This document shows, piece by piece, positions 23,279 through 30,986 of a stretch of DNA of 64,000 nucleotides. Location of the stretch: assembly GCF_020510565.1 (NCBI RefSeq), contig NZ_CP075189.1, forward strand, positions 867,501 through 931,500, read 5' to 3'. A model generated the notes under the pieces. That model had not been told where the DNA came from. It did no database searches and saw nothing but the letters and a program-made list of their open reading frames with translations. How positions within the stretch are numbered: position 1 is the stretch's first letter; the number at the start of each line of letters is the position of its first letter. The position numbers were made by a program, and so were the translations under genes. This DNA comes from Ferribacterium limneticum (GTDB lineage: Bacteria; Pseudomonadota; Gammaproteobacteria; Burkholderiales; Rhodocyclaceae).

Positions 23279-23318
23279 GGCCGGGAACCCGTTCGAATGA
23301 GAGGTGGGGCGCCAATCT

Positions 23319-23810
23319 TCATCGGCGGCGCCGGGTGAAGAAAAGTGACACGAGTTGCGCCAGCAGAGCGAGTGCCCGGAGCGCCCTGGATCTGAAAATT
23401 CGTCCGGACGCCGGGGCTTTGTCGCCGGGCAGGGTGATGTCCAGTGTCCATCGGACAGGCTGGCCGCCTGGCGTTTTTTGCAGTCGCGAAAGGCGCGCGG
23501 CAAGGTCCGCCGCCAGCGGGTCCAGGCATTTGCCGGCGACGTGGATCAGGATGGGCGTGAACAGCCGTTTCGCGCCCAACTGGTCGAGTTGTACCGCGCC
23601 GGGAAACGTATCGCCGCCGTGTAGCAAGTAGTTTGCAGCGACGACGAAGCTGCCATGGCTACCAACAGGGGGCACCTCGTCGGACGGGGTGACGAACGAT
23701 TCGTCGGTGCCTTCGCCACATTCTTCGTCGTCCAGGTAGCGCCAGACCGCGAACTGCCGAAGGTTCTCGGTGGTCAGCGTATTGACGGGAATGGGCGGCG
23801 GGAAGCTCAT
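23319..23810 (-). CDS. Hypothetical protein (163 aa)
   Basis: This unrecognised protein begins MSFPPPIPVNTLTTENLRQF. It has an acidic Cys-containing patch (YLDDEECGEGTDESF), a GSFVVAANYLLHGG stretch and a basic C-terminus with a hydrophobic run (ALRALALLAQLVSLFFTRRRR), possibly membrane-associated. The start could also be at 23900, adding 30 residues; neither has a strong ribosome-binding site. It is the first gene of the three-gene unknown operon. Confidence 0.55.
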   Translation of the reverse strand: MSFPPPIPVNTLTTENLRQFAVWRYLDDEECGEGTDESFVTPSDEVPPVGSHGSFVVAANYLLHGGDTFPGAVQLDQLGAKRLFTPILIHVAGKCLDPLAADLAARLSRLQKTPGGQPVRWTLDITLPGDKAPASGRIFRSRALRALALLAQLVSLFFTRRRR

Positions 23811-23924
23811 CGGGAAGGCGTGTCGGGTATCGGGATTTGCTTGAAAGCATACTCGATATGCATGCTGGCAGTGGGGCCGGCTATGGATAGCGGACTCCAT
23901 CCAACAACGGCTGTTTTGAGAAGC

Positions 23925-23959
23925 TGACGGTCAACCGGAAATTTTGCCCGAAATTGAAA
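23925..23959 (+). repeat. Dispersed 36-bp repeat, copy 6 (forward)
   Basis: TGACGGTCAACCGGAAATTTTGCCC then GAAATTGAAA. The similarity to copy 8 (28774) extends rightward through AAAGSGTGSTCGCCGGGC. It lies in the gap between the unknown operon and the narK promoter. Confidence 0.88.
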
Positions 23960-24117
23960 GCGTGCTCGCCGGGCTGGCGAAAGTGGTTTGCCAATCAGAA
24001 TCCATCGCCGACTTCACCCCAAAATGCTGCACCGCAATGGAGATACGCGCGCTCTTTTGGTGCGCATCTCCTGCGACGTTTTAGCCATGCCCACAGTAAA
24101 TCAGGGGTTTATTGCCT

Positions 24118-24133
24118 TGGCACGCCGCTTGCG
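24118..24133 (+). promoter_or_regulatory. Sigma-54 promoter of the nitrate transporter gene
   Basis: TGGCACGCCGCTTGCG matches the -24/-12 consensus with exact spacing. The predicted leader is about 115 nt and contains hairpins related to those of nirB. Confidence 0.88.
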
Positions 24134-24157
24134 AAGTAAGACCATCACAGCGATTTT

Positions 24158-24193
24158 CCGCCAACGAGGGTGGGCTGATGGCGATGACGCCAT
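24158..24193 (+). promoter_or_regulatory. Probable ANTAR (NasT) target in the narK leader
   Basis: Hairpin 1 (24158-24173) has stem CCGCC/GGTGG and hexaloop AACGAG, with A at position 1 and G at 4. Four bases later hairpin 2 (24178-24193) has stem ATGGC/GCCAT and loop GATGAC, which keeps G4 but has G at position 1. The second hairpin and its 3' flank (CATGCGCTGAAG) match the nirB leader almost base for base, so the two leaders share ancestry. Confidence 0.65.
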
Positions 24194-24229
24194 GCGCTGA
24201 AGGAAGCCATCCTCCCTCAACGACCGTTC

Positions 24230-24260
24230 CCACGGTCAACCCGGAAAATCATCCAAAATG
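24230..24260 (+). repeat. Dispersed repeat, copy 7 (forward, shortened)
   Basis: CCACGGTCAACCCGGAAAATC then ATCCAAAATGG. It is shortened and slightly diverged. The ATG in its right part is the narK start codon, and its GGAAAA is the only purine-rich stretch available for ribosome binding. Confidence 0.8.
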
Positions 24261-25472
24261 GACAAGAAATCATTCCTGCAGGCCGGCCATACGCCGACGC
24301 TGCTCGCGGCTTTTCTCTACTTCGATCTCGCCTTCATGGTCTGGGTGCTGCTTGGCCCGCTGGGCATCGGCATTGCCAAGGATCTTGGCCTGTCGCACGC
24401 CGAAAAAGGCATGATGGTGGCCACCCCGGTGCTGGCCGGGGCGCTGCTGCGCATCATCATGGGCATTCTGGTGGATCGTCTGTCGCCGAAAAAGGCGGCG
24501 ATCATCGGGCAGGTCGTGGTCATCGCCACCATGCTCTACGCCTGGCAGATCGGCGTTCATTCCTACGCTGAAGTGCTGATCCTCGGTCTCTTCCTCGGTG
24601 TCGCCGGTGCTTCCTTCGCCGCCGCCTTGCCGCTCGCTTCGCGCTGGTATCCGGCCGAACATCAGGGCACGGCGATGGGCATTGCCGGTGCCGGCAACTC
24701 GGGTACGGCGCTGGCCGCCCTGTTCGCCCCCGGTCTGGCGGCTGCCTTCGGCTGGGTCAATGTCTTCGGCATCGTGCTGATTCCGCTGGTCATCGTGCTG
24801 ATCGCCTTCATCTTCATGGCCAAGGATGCGCCGGATGCCCCGCCGCCCAAGACCTTCGCCGAATACATGAAGGTCCTCAAAGACAAGGATGCCTGGTGGT
24901 TCATGTTCTTCTACTCGGTCACCTTCGGTGGCTTCGTCGGTCTGGCCTCGTCGCTGGTCATCTACTTCAACACCCAGTACGGCCTTGATCCGAAGATGGC
25001 CGGCTTCTTCACCGCCGGTTGCGTCTTCGCCGGTTCGCTGGTGCGGCCGATCGGTGGCAACGTGGCCGACCGCATCGGCGGCGTCAAGTCGCTGACCGTG
25101 ATGTACATCTTCGCCGCCATCTTCCTGGCCATCGTCAGCTTTGGTTTGCCGGAAGCGTGGATGGCGCTGGCCGCCTTTGTCGGCGCCATGCTGGCGCTGG
25201 GCATGGGCAACGGCGCGGTGTTTCAGCTCGTGCCGCAGCGCTTTCGCAAGGAAATCGGCGTGATGACCGGGCTGGTCGGCATGGCCGGTGGCGTCGGCGG
25301 CTTCTACCTGGCTTCCAGTCTGGGTTACTCGAAGCAACTGACGGGTTCCTATCAGGCCGGCTTCCTGATCTTTGCCGCCCTCGCCGTCTTCGCGCTGGTC
25401 GGCCTGACCAGCGTCAAGACCCGCTGGCGTACGACGTGGGGCGCGAGCCACCTGACGGCAGCCAAGATCTGA
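24258..25472 (+). CDS. narK: MFS nitrate/nitrite transporter (NarK/NasA type)
   Basis: The 404-aa protein is a 12-helix major facilitator of the nitrate/nitrite porter family. Family signatures are visible: a conserved arginine in ALLRIIMGILVDRLSPKKA, GNSGTALAALFAPGLA and a second nitrate signature GMGNGAVFQLVPQRF. It should import nitrate for NasA. It has its own sigma-54 promoter and ANTAR-type leader, and the second kinase-phosphatase gene follows behind a terminator. Confidence 0.93.
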   Translation: MDKKSFLQAGHTPTLLAAFLYFDLAFMVWVLLGPLGIGIAKDLGLSHAEKGMMVATPVLAGALLRIIMGILVDRLSPKKAAIIGQVVVIATMLYAWQIGVHSYAEVLILGLFLGVAGASFAAALPLASRWYPAEHQGTAMGIAGAGNSGTALAALFAPGLAAAFGWVNVFGIVLIPLVIVLIAFIFMAKDAPDAPPPKTFAEYMKVLKDKDAWWFMFFYSVTFGGFVGLASSLVIYFNTQYGLDPKMAGFFTAGCVFAGSLVRPIGGNVADRIGGVKSLTVMYIFAAIFLAIVSFGLPEAWMALAAFVGAMLALGMGNGAVFQLVPQRFRKEIGVMTGLVGMAGGVGGFYLASSLGYSKQLTGSYQAGFLIFAALAVFALVGLTSVKTRWRTTWGASHLTAAKI

Positions 25473-25497
25473 CGTAAAGTCGATCTGAGTCAGTCAT

Positions 25498-25534
25498 GGG
25501 CGGGGCTGCTTGCGAGCAGCGCCGCCTTTTCAAT
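25498..25534 (+). terminator. Terminator between narK and the second kinase-phosphatase gene
   Basis: GGCGGGGCTGCT pairs with AGCAGCGCCGCC around TGCG, and TTTT follows. It may only partly stop narK transcripts, leaving some read-through into the kinase gene 15 nt downstream. Confidence 0.75.
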
Positions 25535-25548
25535 TTCTGAAAGCTGCC

Positions 25549-27237
25549 ATGCCCTTAAAAGTTGAAGTCGGTCACGCCTCGCTGACCGGGCCGCGCGAGC
25601 GGAACGAGGATTTTTGCGGCGTCGCCACGCCGGAAGGGCAGGAGCTCGAAAACAAGGGCGTCATTGCCGCCGTCGCCGACGGCATCGGCGGCCACAAGGG
25701 CGGCCGCGAGGCCTCCGAATACACGGTGCGTGGCCTGCTCTCCGATTATTTCGCGACGCCCGACACCTGGGGCGTGCCGCGCGCCATCGAAACGGTGACC
25801 ACGGCGCTCAACCGCTGGGTCATCGCCGAAGGCAGCCGCAACGCCGAACTGTCCGGCATGGCGACCACGCTGTCGGTGCTCGTTCTGCGCGGTCGCCGCT
25901 TCTATATGGCGCATATTGGCGACAGCCGCATCTACCGCCTGCAGGAAGGCCGTCTGCAGCAAATGACGGTCGATCACACCTGGGAACACCCGGAACTCAA
26001 CAACGTGCTGTCGCGCGCCATCGGCCTCGACCCGCGCGTCCTGCTCGATTTCGCCGACGGTGAACTGGCGGTCAATGACCGTTTCCTGCTTGTTTCCGAT
26101 GGCGTCTGGGGCATCCTGCCTGATGCGCTGATCGCCGAGGTGCTGCTCGACCATCCCGATCCGCAGGCCGCCGCCGCCGCGCTGACCAGCCTGGCGCTGG
26201 CCCAGGGCGGCCACGACAACGCGACGGCCGTCGTCGTCGACGTGCTCGGCCTGCCGCCGGCCAGCCTGCGCGACAGCCTGGAAAGCGCGGCCAGCCTGCC
26301 TTTGCCGCATCGCCTCAAAGTCGGGCATGAACTCGATGGCCTGATTGTCGAGGAGGTGCTGCACGACTCGCGCGAAACCTTGCTCTATCGCGTGCGCAAC
26401 CCACGCAATAGCCAACAGCTAGTGCTCAAGACCCTGCAACCGGCGATGGAAGGCGACCAGGGCGCCATCGCCGCGCTGCTCATGGAGGAATGGCGGGCCA
26501 GGCGCGTCGTTTCGCCGTTCTTCCCGCAGGTCGTGCCGGCCGAGCAGCGCAGCTGCCTCTACTACCTCATGACCTGGCACGCCGGAGCGACGCTGCAGGC
26601 CCGGCTCGATGCCGGCCAGCATTTCCCGGCCGGCGAGGTTGTCCGGCTCGGCATTGCCCTGCTCAAGGCGATTGGCGCCTTGCACCGGCTCGACATCGTG
26701 CATCGCGACATCAAGACCGACAACATCCACCTCGGCCAGGATGGCGTGCTGCGTGTCCTCGACCTCGGCGTCGCCATCAGCCTGGCCGAACGCAAGGCTG
26801 ACGAGCCGATCGGTCAGGCCGGCACGCCGTCCTACATGGCGCCGGAACTGTACGACAGCCCCGAGCCGCAGCCCGGCCACGACCTCTACGCCGCCGGTGT
26901 GACGCTCTACCACCTGCTGACGCGCAAATATCCCTACGGCGAAATCGAACCCTTCCAGACGCCGAAATTCGGCGAGCCGGCCCGACCGACCCGCTGGCGC
27001 CCGGAAATTCCCGGCTGGCTCGAAAATATCCTGCTCAAGGCCGTGGCGCGCGAAGCAAAAGATCGCTTCGAGACGGCCGAGGAGTTCGTCCTGGCCCTCG
27101 AACGCGGCGCCACCCGGCCGATCGCCGCGCCGAGCCGGCAACCCCTGATCGAGCGCAATCCGCTGCAATTCTGGAAAGTCCTCGCGGCGCTGTCTCTCGC
27201 GGTCAACCTGATTTTGTTGCTCATTTTGATGCGCTAG
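25549..27237 (+). CDS. PP2C phosphatase-Ser/Thr kinase fusion, tail-anchored (paralogue 2)
   Basis: The 562-aa protein has the same layout as the protein at 14713: PP2C (NEDFCG, VADGIGGHKGG, HIGDSRIYRL, LVSDGVWG, GHDNATAVVV), kinase domain, C-terminal helix. The kinase has a standard VHRDIKTDN loop and a DLG in place of DFG. The pre-anchor motif PLIERNPLQFWK is shared. The ATG at 25549 is used; an earlier in-frame start at 25510 lies within the terminator hairpin. It follows narK directly, as paralogue 1 follows nirC, so each sits behind a transporter gene. Confidence 0.9.
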   Translation: MPLKVEVGHASLTGPRERNEDFCGVATPEGQELENKGVIAAVADGIGGHKGGREASEYTVRGLLSDYFATPDTWGVPRAIETVTTALNRWVIAEGSRNAELSGMATTLSVLVLRGRRFYMAHIGDSRIYRLQEGRLQQMTVDHTWEHPELNNVLSRAIGLDPRVLLDFADGELAVNDRFLLVSDGVWGILPDALIAEVLLDHPDPQAAAAALTSLALAQGGHDNATAVVVDVLGLPPASLRDSLESAASLPLPHRLKVGHELDGLIVEEVLHDSRETLLYRVRNPRNSQQLVLKTLQPAMEGDQGAIAALLMEEWRARRVVSPFFPQVVPAEQRSCLYYLMTWHAGATLQARLDAGQHFPAGEVVRLGIALLKAIGALHRLDIVHRDIKTDNIHLGQDGVLRVLDLGVAISLAERKADEPIGQAGTPSYMAPELYDSPEPQPGHDLYAAGVTLYHLLTRKYPYGEIEPFQTPKFGEPARPTRWRPEIPGWLENILLKAVAREAKDRFETAEEFVLALERGATRPIAAPSRQPLIERNPLQFWKVLAALSLAVNLILLLILMR

Positions 27238-27294
27238 TCGCCGGGCAGCGGGGGCTCGCCTGCGCCCCGTTCCTGTGTGAGCCGGCATTACGCC

Positions 27295-28518
27295 TTATCT
27301 GGCGGGGGCTTTCGTCCGCATTATTGCTGAGTTGCTGGCGTCTTCCTTGTAGGCGTAGGCGACCTGTCCATTGCGAATTTCACCCATGATGACCATGTTC
27401 CCGGCGACCGCCTCGTGGTCGGTTTTGGTGAAAGGCTTGGCGTAGCGCGAGACGACTGTCGACGAGGTCGGGTATTGCATATCTTCGAGAGCCGCCTGAA
27501 TCTGCGGCCCTTCCGTCGAGTTGGCCTGGAAGATGGCCAGCGAGATCAGGCGCAGCGCATCGTAGGTCTGGGCGGCGGCCACCGCCGACGGAATTCGGCT
27601 GACTTTGTTGATCTTGCGGTAATTGAGAGAGAACTGGCTCTTGATCGAACTCAGTTCGCTCTCGATGAAAGTCACCGATGTCCGCGCCCCTTCGGCGCTC
27701 TTTCCTGCCTGGTCGATAAAGGTTTTTTGCGACAAGGTCCACGGGCCGACCATCGGCAATTTCAAGTTCACTTTCTCGGCACTTTTGACCAGCGTCGCCG
27801 CATCGGCCCCCAGGCAGTACATGACGATAACGTCGGCGCCACTCTCCTTGACCTGCTGCAGCGGCGCTCTCATATCCGTCTCGCCGACCTTGAAGCTCGC
27901 CACGGTAACCGGTTTGAGCTTGCGCCGTTCCAGTTCGGCCAGCACACTTTGCCGGCCGAACTGGCCATAGGGTGACTCGTCGTGCAGTAGCGCGATCCGG
28001 CCCAGTTTTCGCCGGTCGATCACGTCGTCGAGGATGACGACCGGCTGCAGTTCGTCGCTGGCCGAGGTACGGAACACGTAGCTGACCGGATAGGCTGGCG
28101 GCATGAACGAGCGGGTGATTGTGGCGCCGGTCGCGCCGCTCACGATCAGCGGAATTCTCGCCTCCTGCAGCACCTTGGCCGACGGCAAGGCGACCCCGGT
28201 ATTGGCGAAGCCGACGACGGCGACCACCTTTTCCTTTTCCACCAGTTCCCGGGCAATGGCTACGCCGACCTCCGGCTTGGCCTGGTCGTCACGGATGACC
28301 AGTTCAATCGGCCGCCCCATGATCCCGCCCGTCGTGTTGATGTCCGAAAGAAACACCTTGGCCCCACCGACAATGCTCAGCCCCATGTCCTCCGACGACT
28401 TTGCACTGAGTGGGCCGACCACGCCAATCTTGATACTTTGCGGCTCGGCCCATAGCGGACCACCCACTGACCACAAGGCGATCGCCAAAACTGCATACCA
28501 GTTTCTGAATTTTTGCAT
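27295..28518 (-). CDS. Periplasmic branched-chain-type ABC substrate-binding protein (orphan)
   Basis: The 407-aa secreted protein has a signal peptide (FRNWYAVLAIALWSVGGPLWA) and a type I periplasmic binding fold (IKIGVVGPLSAKSSEDMGLSIVGGAKVFLSDINTTGGI split across the N-lobe). GAGGGAGAC precedes the ATG at 28518. It resembles LivJ/urea-type receptors. No permease or ATPase genes of that transporter family are nearby, so it is an orphan receptor or works with a distant transporter or a sensor. The ligand cannot be told. Confidence 0.82.
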   Translation of the reverse strand: MQKFRNWYAVLAIALWSVGGPLWAEPQSIKIGVVGPLSAKSSEDMGLSIVGGAKVFLSDINTTGGIMGRPIELVIRDDQAKPEVGVAIARELVEKEKVVAVVGFANTGVALPSAKVLQEARIPLIVSGATGATITRSFMPPAYPVSYVFRTSASDELQPVVILDDVIDRRKLGRIALLHDESPYGQFGRQSVLAELERRKLKPVTVASFKVGETDMRAPLQQVKESGADVIVMYCLGADAATLVKSAEKVNLKLPMVGPWTLSQKTFIDQAGKSAEGARTSVTFIESELSSIKSQFSLNYRKINKVSRIPSAVAAAQTYDALRLISLAIFQANSTEGPQIQAALEDMQYPTSSTVVSRYAKPFTKTDHEAVAGNMVIMGEIRNGQVAYAYKEDASNSAIMRTKAPAR

Positions 28519-28773
28519 TTTGTCTCCCTCGCTTGGTTGCTGCACCCGAACTCCTCCAAACCTGCGCCATGGCGCTGGCAGGCTCCGATTCTGGCCATGT
28601 GGACCAGGCCGTCAATCCGGGTTTCCCTCATTGGTGTTTTCCCTAGCCTCCATACGTAAACGGGGCGTGAAAAGAAAACAGGAACCAGGAAAACACGAGG
28701 TAGAGCTCGGTTTGCTTGAAAATAAACAATAAAAATCAAGCTCCATCATCATTTAAAAGCCCCGAAGTCGAGT
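28519..28773. other. Intergenic region without a recognised gene
   Basis: This divergent gap, with the repeat and spacer up to 28875, is over 300 bp. It is AT-richer near 28680-28760. It holds the ribosome-binding site of the binding-protein gene and, at its right end, repeat copy 8. I see no convincing gene or RNA in it. Confidence 0.5.
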
Positions 28774-28809
28774 CCTACGGTCAACCGGAAATTTTGCCCA
28801 AAATTGAAA
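28774..28809 (+). repeat. Dispersed 36-bp repeat, copy 8 (forward)
   Basis: CCTACGGTCAACCGGAAATTTTGCCC then AAAATTGAAA. It is most similar to copy 6, including the GC-rich right flank. Confidence 0.92.
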
Positions 28810-28875
28810 GGGTGGTCGCCGGGCAGGGCTTCGCTTAAGCTGGCATTTCCATCTTCCGTCGACGCCACAGCCGCC

Positions 28876-30069
28876 ATGAGCGACCCCAAGTCCAGCCCGC
28901 CCAGCCCGACCCGGATGCCGCGCGGCATCTGGATGCTCGGCTTCGTCAGCCTGCTCATGGATATTTCCTCCGAGATGATCCACAGCCTGCTGCCGTTGTT
29001 CATGGTCGGCACGCTGGGCGCCAGTGCGCTGGTGGTCGGCGTCATCGAAGGGCTGGCCGAGGCGACGGCGCTCATCGTCAAGGTGTTTTCCGGCGCGCTC
29101 AGTGATTACCTCGGCAAGCGCAAGGGGCTGGCGGTGTTTGGTTATGCGCTCGGGGCGCTGAGCAAGCCGGCGTTTGCGCTGGCCTCGAGCACCGGCCTCG
29201 TCTTCGCCGCCCGTATGGCGGATCGTATTGGCAAGGGCATTCGCGGGGCGCCGCGCGATGCGCTGGTTGCCGACATCTCGCCGCCGGAACTGCGCGGTGC
29301 GGCCTTCGGCCTGCGCCAGTCGCTCGATACCGTCGGCGCTTTCGTCGGGCCGTTGCTGGCGGTCGGGCTCATGTTGCTGTGGGATAACGATTTTCGGGCG
29401 GTGTTCTGGGTGGCGGTCATTCCCGGGCTGCTCGCCGTGGCCGTGCTGGTTTTGGGCGTGCAGGAACCGGAACGCCCGGCGCCTACGGTGCGGCGCAATC
29501 CGATCAACCGGGCCAATCTGTTGCGCCTCGGCTCGCCCTACTGGTGGGTGGTGGCGGTCGGCGGGCTGTTTACGCTGGCCCGTTTCAGCGAGGCTTTTCT
29601 CGTGCTGCGCGCGGAGCAGGGCGGCATGGTGCTGGCCCTCATCCCGCTGGTCATGGTCGCCATGAACGTCGTTTATTCGCTGTCGGCCTACCCGTTCGGA
29701 AAACTGTCGGATCGGTGCAGCCACACCAAACTGCTGGCCATCGGCCTCGTCGTGCTGATCGCTGCCGATCTCGTGCTGGCGAGCAGTGCGCACTGGACGG
29801 CAGTACTCGGTGGCGTGGCGCTGTGGGGCATCCACCTCGGGATGACCCAGGGCCTGCTGGCGACGATGGTCGCCGACACGGCACCGGCCGATTTGCGCGG
29901 CACGGCCTTCGGTTTCTTCAACCTGGTCAGCGGCGTCGCGATGTTGCTGGCCAGCCTTTGCGCCGGCCTGCTCTGGGATGTCTACGGTGCCGCCTTCACC
30001 TTTTACGCCGGGGCTGTCTTCTGCCTGCTGACCCTGGCCTTGCTGGCCGGGCGACCAAAGCCGGGGTGA
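28876..30069 (+). CDS. MFS transporter of unknown substrate
   Basis: The 397-aa protein has 12 predicted membrane segments and the MFS loop 2-3 motif (GALSDYLGKRKG). It belongs to a broad group carrying DRIGKGIRGAPRDALVAD and GAAFGLRQSLDTVGAFVGP. The ATG at 28876 begins MSDPKSS; a longer frame exists but starts in the repeat flank. No substrate can be assigned, and the neighbours give no clue. Confidence 0.82.
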   Translation: MSDPKSSPPSPTRMPRGIWMLGFVSLLMDISSEMIHSLLPLFMVGTLGASALVVGVIEGLAEATALIVKVFSGALSDYLGKRKGLAVFGYALGALSKPAFALASSTGLVFAARMADRIGKGIRGAPRDALVADISPPELRGAAFGLRQSLDTVGAFVGPLLAVGLMLLWDNDFRAVFWVAVIPGLLAVAVLVLGVQEPERPAPTVRRNPINRANLLRLGSPYWWVVAVGGLFTLARFSEAFLVLRAEQGGMVLALIPLVMVAMNVVYSLSAYPFGKLSDRCSHTKLLAIGLVVLIAADLVLASSAHWTAVLGGVALWGIHLGMTQGLLATMVADTAPADLRGTAFGFFNLVSGVAMLLASLCAGLLWDVYGAAFTFYAGAVFCLLTLALLAGRPKPG

Positions 30070-30086
30070 GTGTTTTGTGGCGACTT

Positions 30087-30122
30087 CCACGGTCAACCGG
30101 GAAAAAGGCCCAAAAATGAAAA
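30087..30122 (+). repeat. Dispersed 36-bp repeat, copy 9 (forward)
   Basis: CCACGGTCAACCGGGAAAAAGGCCC then AAAAATGAAAA. It lies between convergent genes and runs into a terminator hairpin at 30121. Confidence 0.9.
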
Positions 30123-30150
30123 ATGGCGCGGCTTTAGCCCGCGCCATTTT
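30121..30150. terminator. Bidirectional terminator fused to repeat copy 9
   Basis: AAATGGCGCGG/CCGCGCCATTT is an 11-bp stem with T runs on both strands. It can stop both the MFS gene and the convergent lipoprotein gene. On the minus strand the U tract is formed by the repeat (TTTTTCATTTTTGGGCC). Confidence 0.85.
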
Positions 30151-30169
30151 CGCTGGCAGTCTGCTCCTG

Positions 30170-30796
30170 CTATTTGCAGCCAGTAGCGTTCGAGCAGGTG
30201 ACGGTCTGTTTCTGACCGTCGGCACACGCGAAGATCAGTGTTTCCGTGGTTTGGTGATTGATCACTTCAGCGCTGTCGGTCAATTTACATCCGGCCTGCT
30301 TGGCAACTTGCTGGGCGGCGTAATCAAATCGCGAAACGGGTTGCTGTGCCAGCTTCACAGCACTGCCCGTGGCGGTCTCTGCGGCCGTGCTGCCTTGAGG
30401 CGCTGGTTCAAGCGGAATGTCGACGGTGCTCGGATGGAGCTTGTACATGGCGCCGGTCAGCGGGTCTACGATGAGCATGCCAACGACACCACCGAGCAGG
30501 ATGTTGGCAAAATACCAGGGGTTCATGCCCGGCTCGATGTCCATGTTGCGGCTTTGGTATCCCTCTTTGCTGACCTTGATTTTGTAAGCGTGCGGGCTGA
30601 AATAGCCAACCCCGCGCTGCAGGTTGGCTGTTCCTTCCGAGGTCCCGCTGGCGACCTGGTTGCCGTAGGAGTTTGTGATGGTGTAACGCGCACCGGGGGT
30701 GGTTCGGATTCCGATGTCCTGGGTCGAACCAGAAAAAATGGAGGCGCAGCCGGTCAGCATTGACGCGGTCAGCAAGAGGGGAAGGGCGCGTTTCAC
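30170..30796 (-). CDS. Lipoprotein of unknown function
   Basis: The 208-aa protein starts with a lipoprotein signal (KRALPLLLTASMLTGC, lipobox LTGC), using GTG at 30796. The mature part has a PEGA-like beta region (GIRTTPGARYTITNSYGNQVASG) followed by a hydrophobic patch (YFANILLGGVVGMLIVDPLTGAMYKL), and a C-terminal Cys-containing tail. A longer frame upstream exists but would bury the signal peptide. Confidence 0.7.
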   Translation of the reverse strand: MKRALPLLLTASMLTGCASIFSGSTQDIGIRTTPGARYTITNSYGNQVASGTSEGTANLQRGVGYFSPHAYKIKVSKEGYQSRNMDIEPGMNPWYFANILLGGVVGMLIVDPLTGAMYKLHPSTVDIPLEPAPQGSTAAETATGSAVKLAQQPVSRFDYAAQQVAKQAGCKLTDSAEVINHQTTETLIFACADGQKQTVTCSNATGCK

Positions 30797-30935
30797 GGTT
30801 GGCTTTCGGTAATGAAGGGAAGGTGTTGCTGCCTGAGGGAGTTCAGGTTTGGCAAAGGCCGCCAATTTACGTATTTTCCATTCGCATGGCAATATGACGT
30901 TTGGTAGATAAGCGGGGCCTGCTTTGCTGCATTTG

Positions 30936-30971
30936 CCACGGTCAACCGGAAAAATGGCGCAAAAATGAAAT
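30936..30971 (+). repeat. Dispersed 36-bp repeat, copy 10 (forward)
   Basis: CCACGGTCAACCGGAAAAATGGCGC then AAAAATGAAA. It lies just downstream of the histidine kinase gene, with a weak hairpin (GCCG/CGGC) in between. Confidence 0.92.
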
Positions 30972-30986
30972 GCCGCTATCCGGCTT

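Noticed and set aside
28753..30225. 490-codon minus-strand frame opposite the MFS gene
   Set aside because: It is a shadow frame running through a repeat and terminator; the plus-strand MFS protein is clear.
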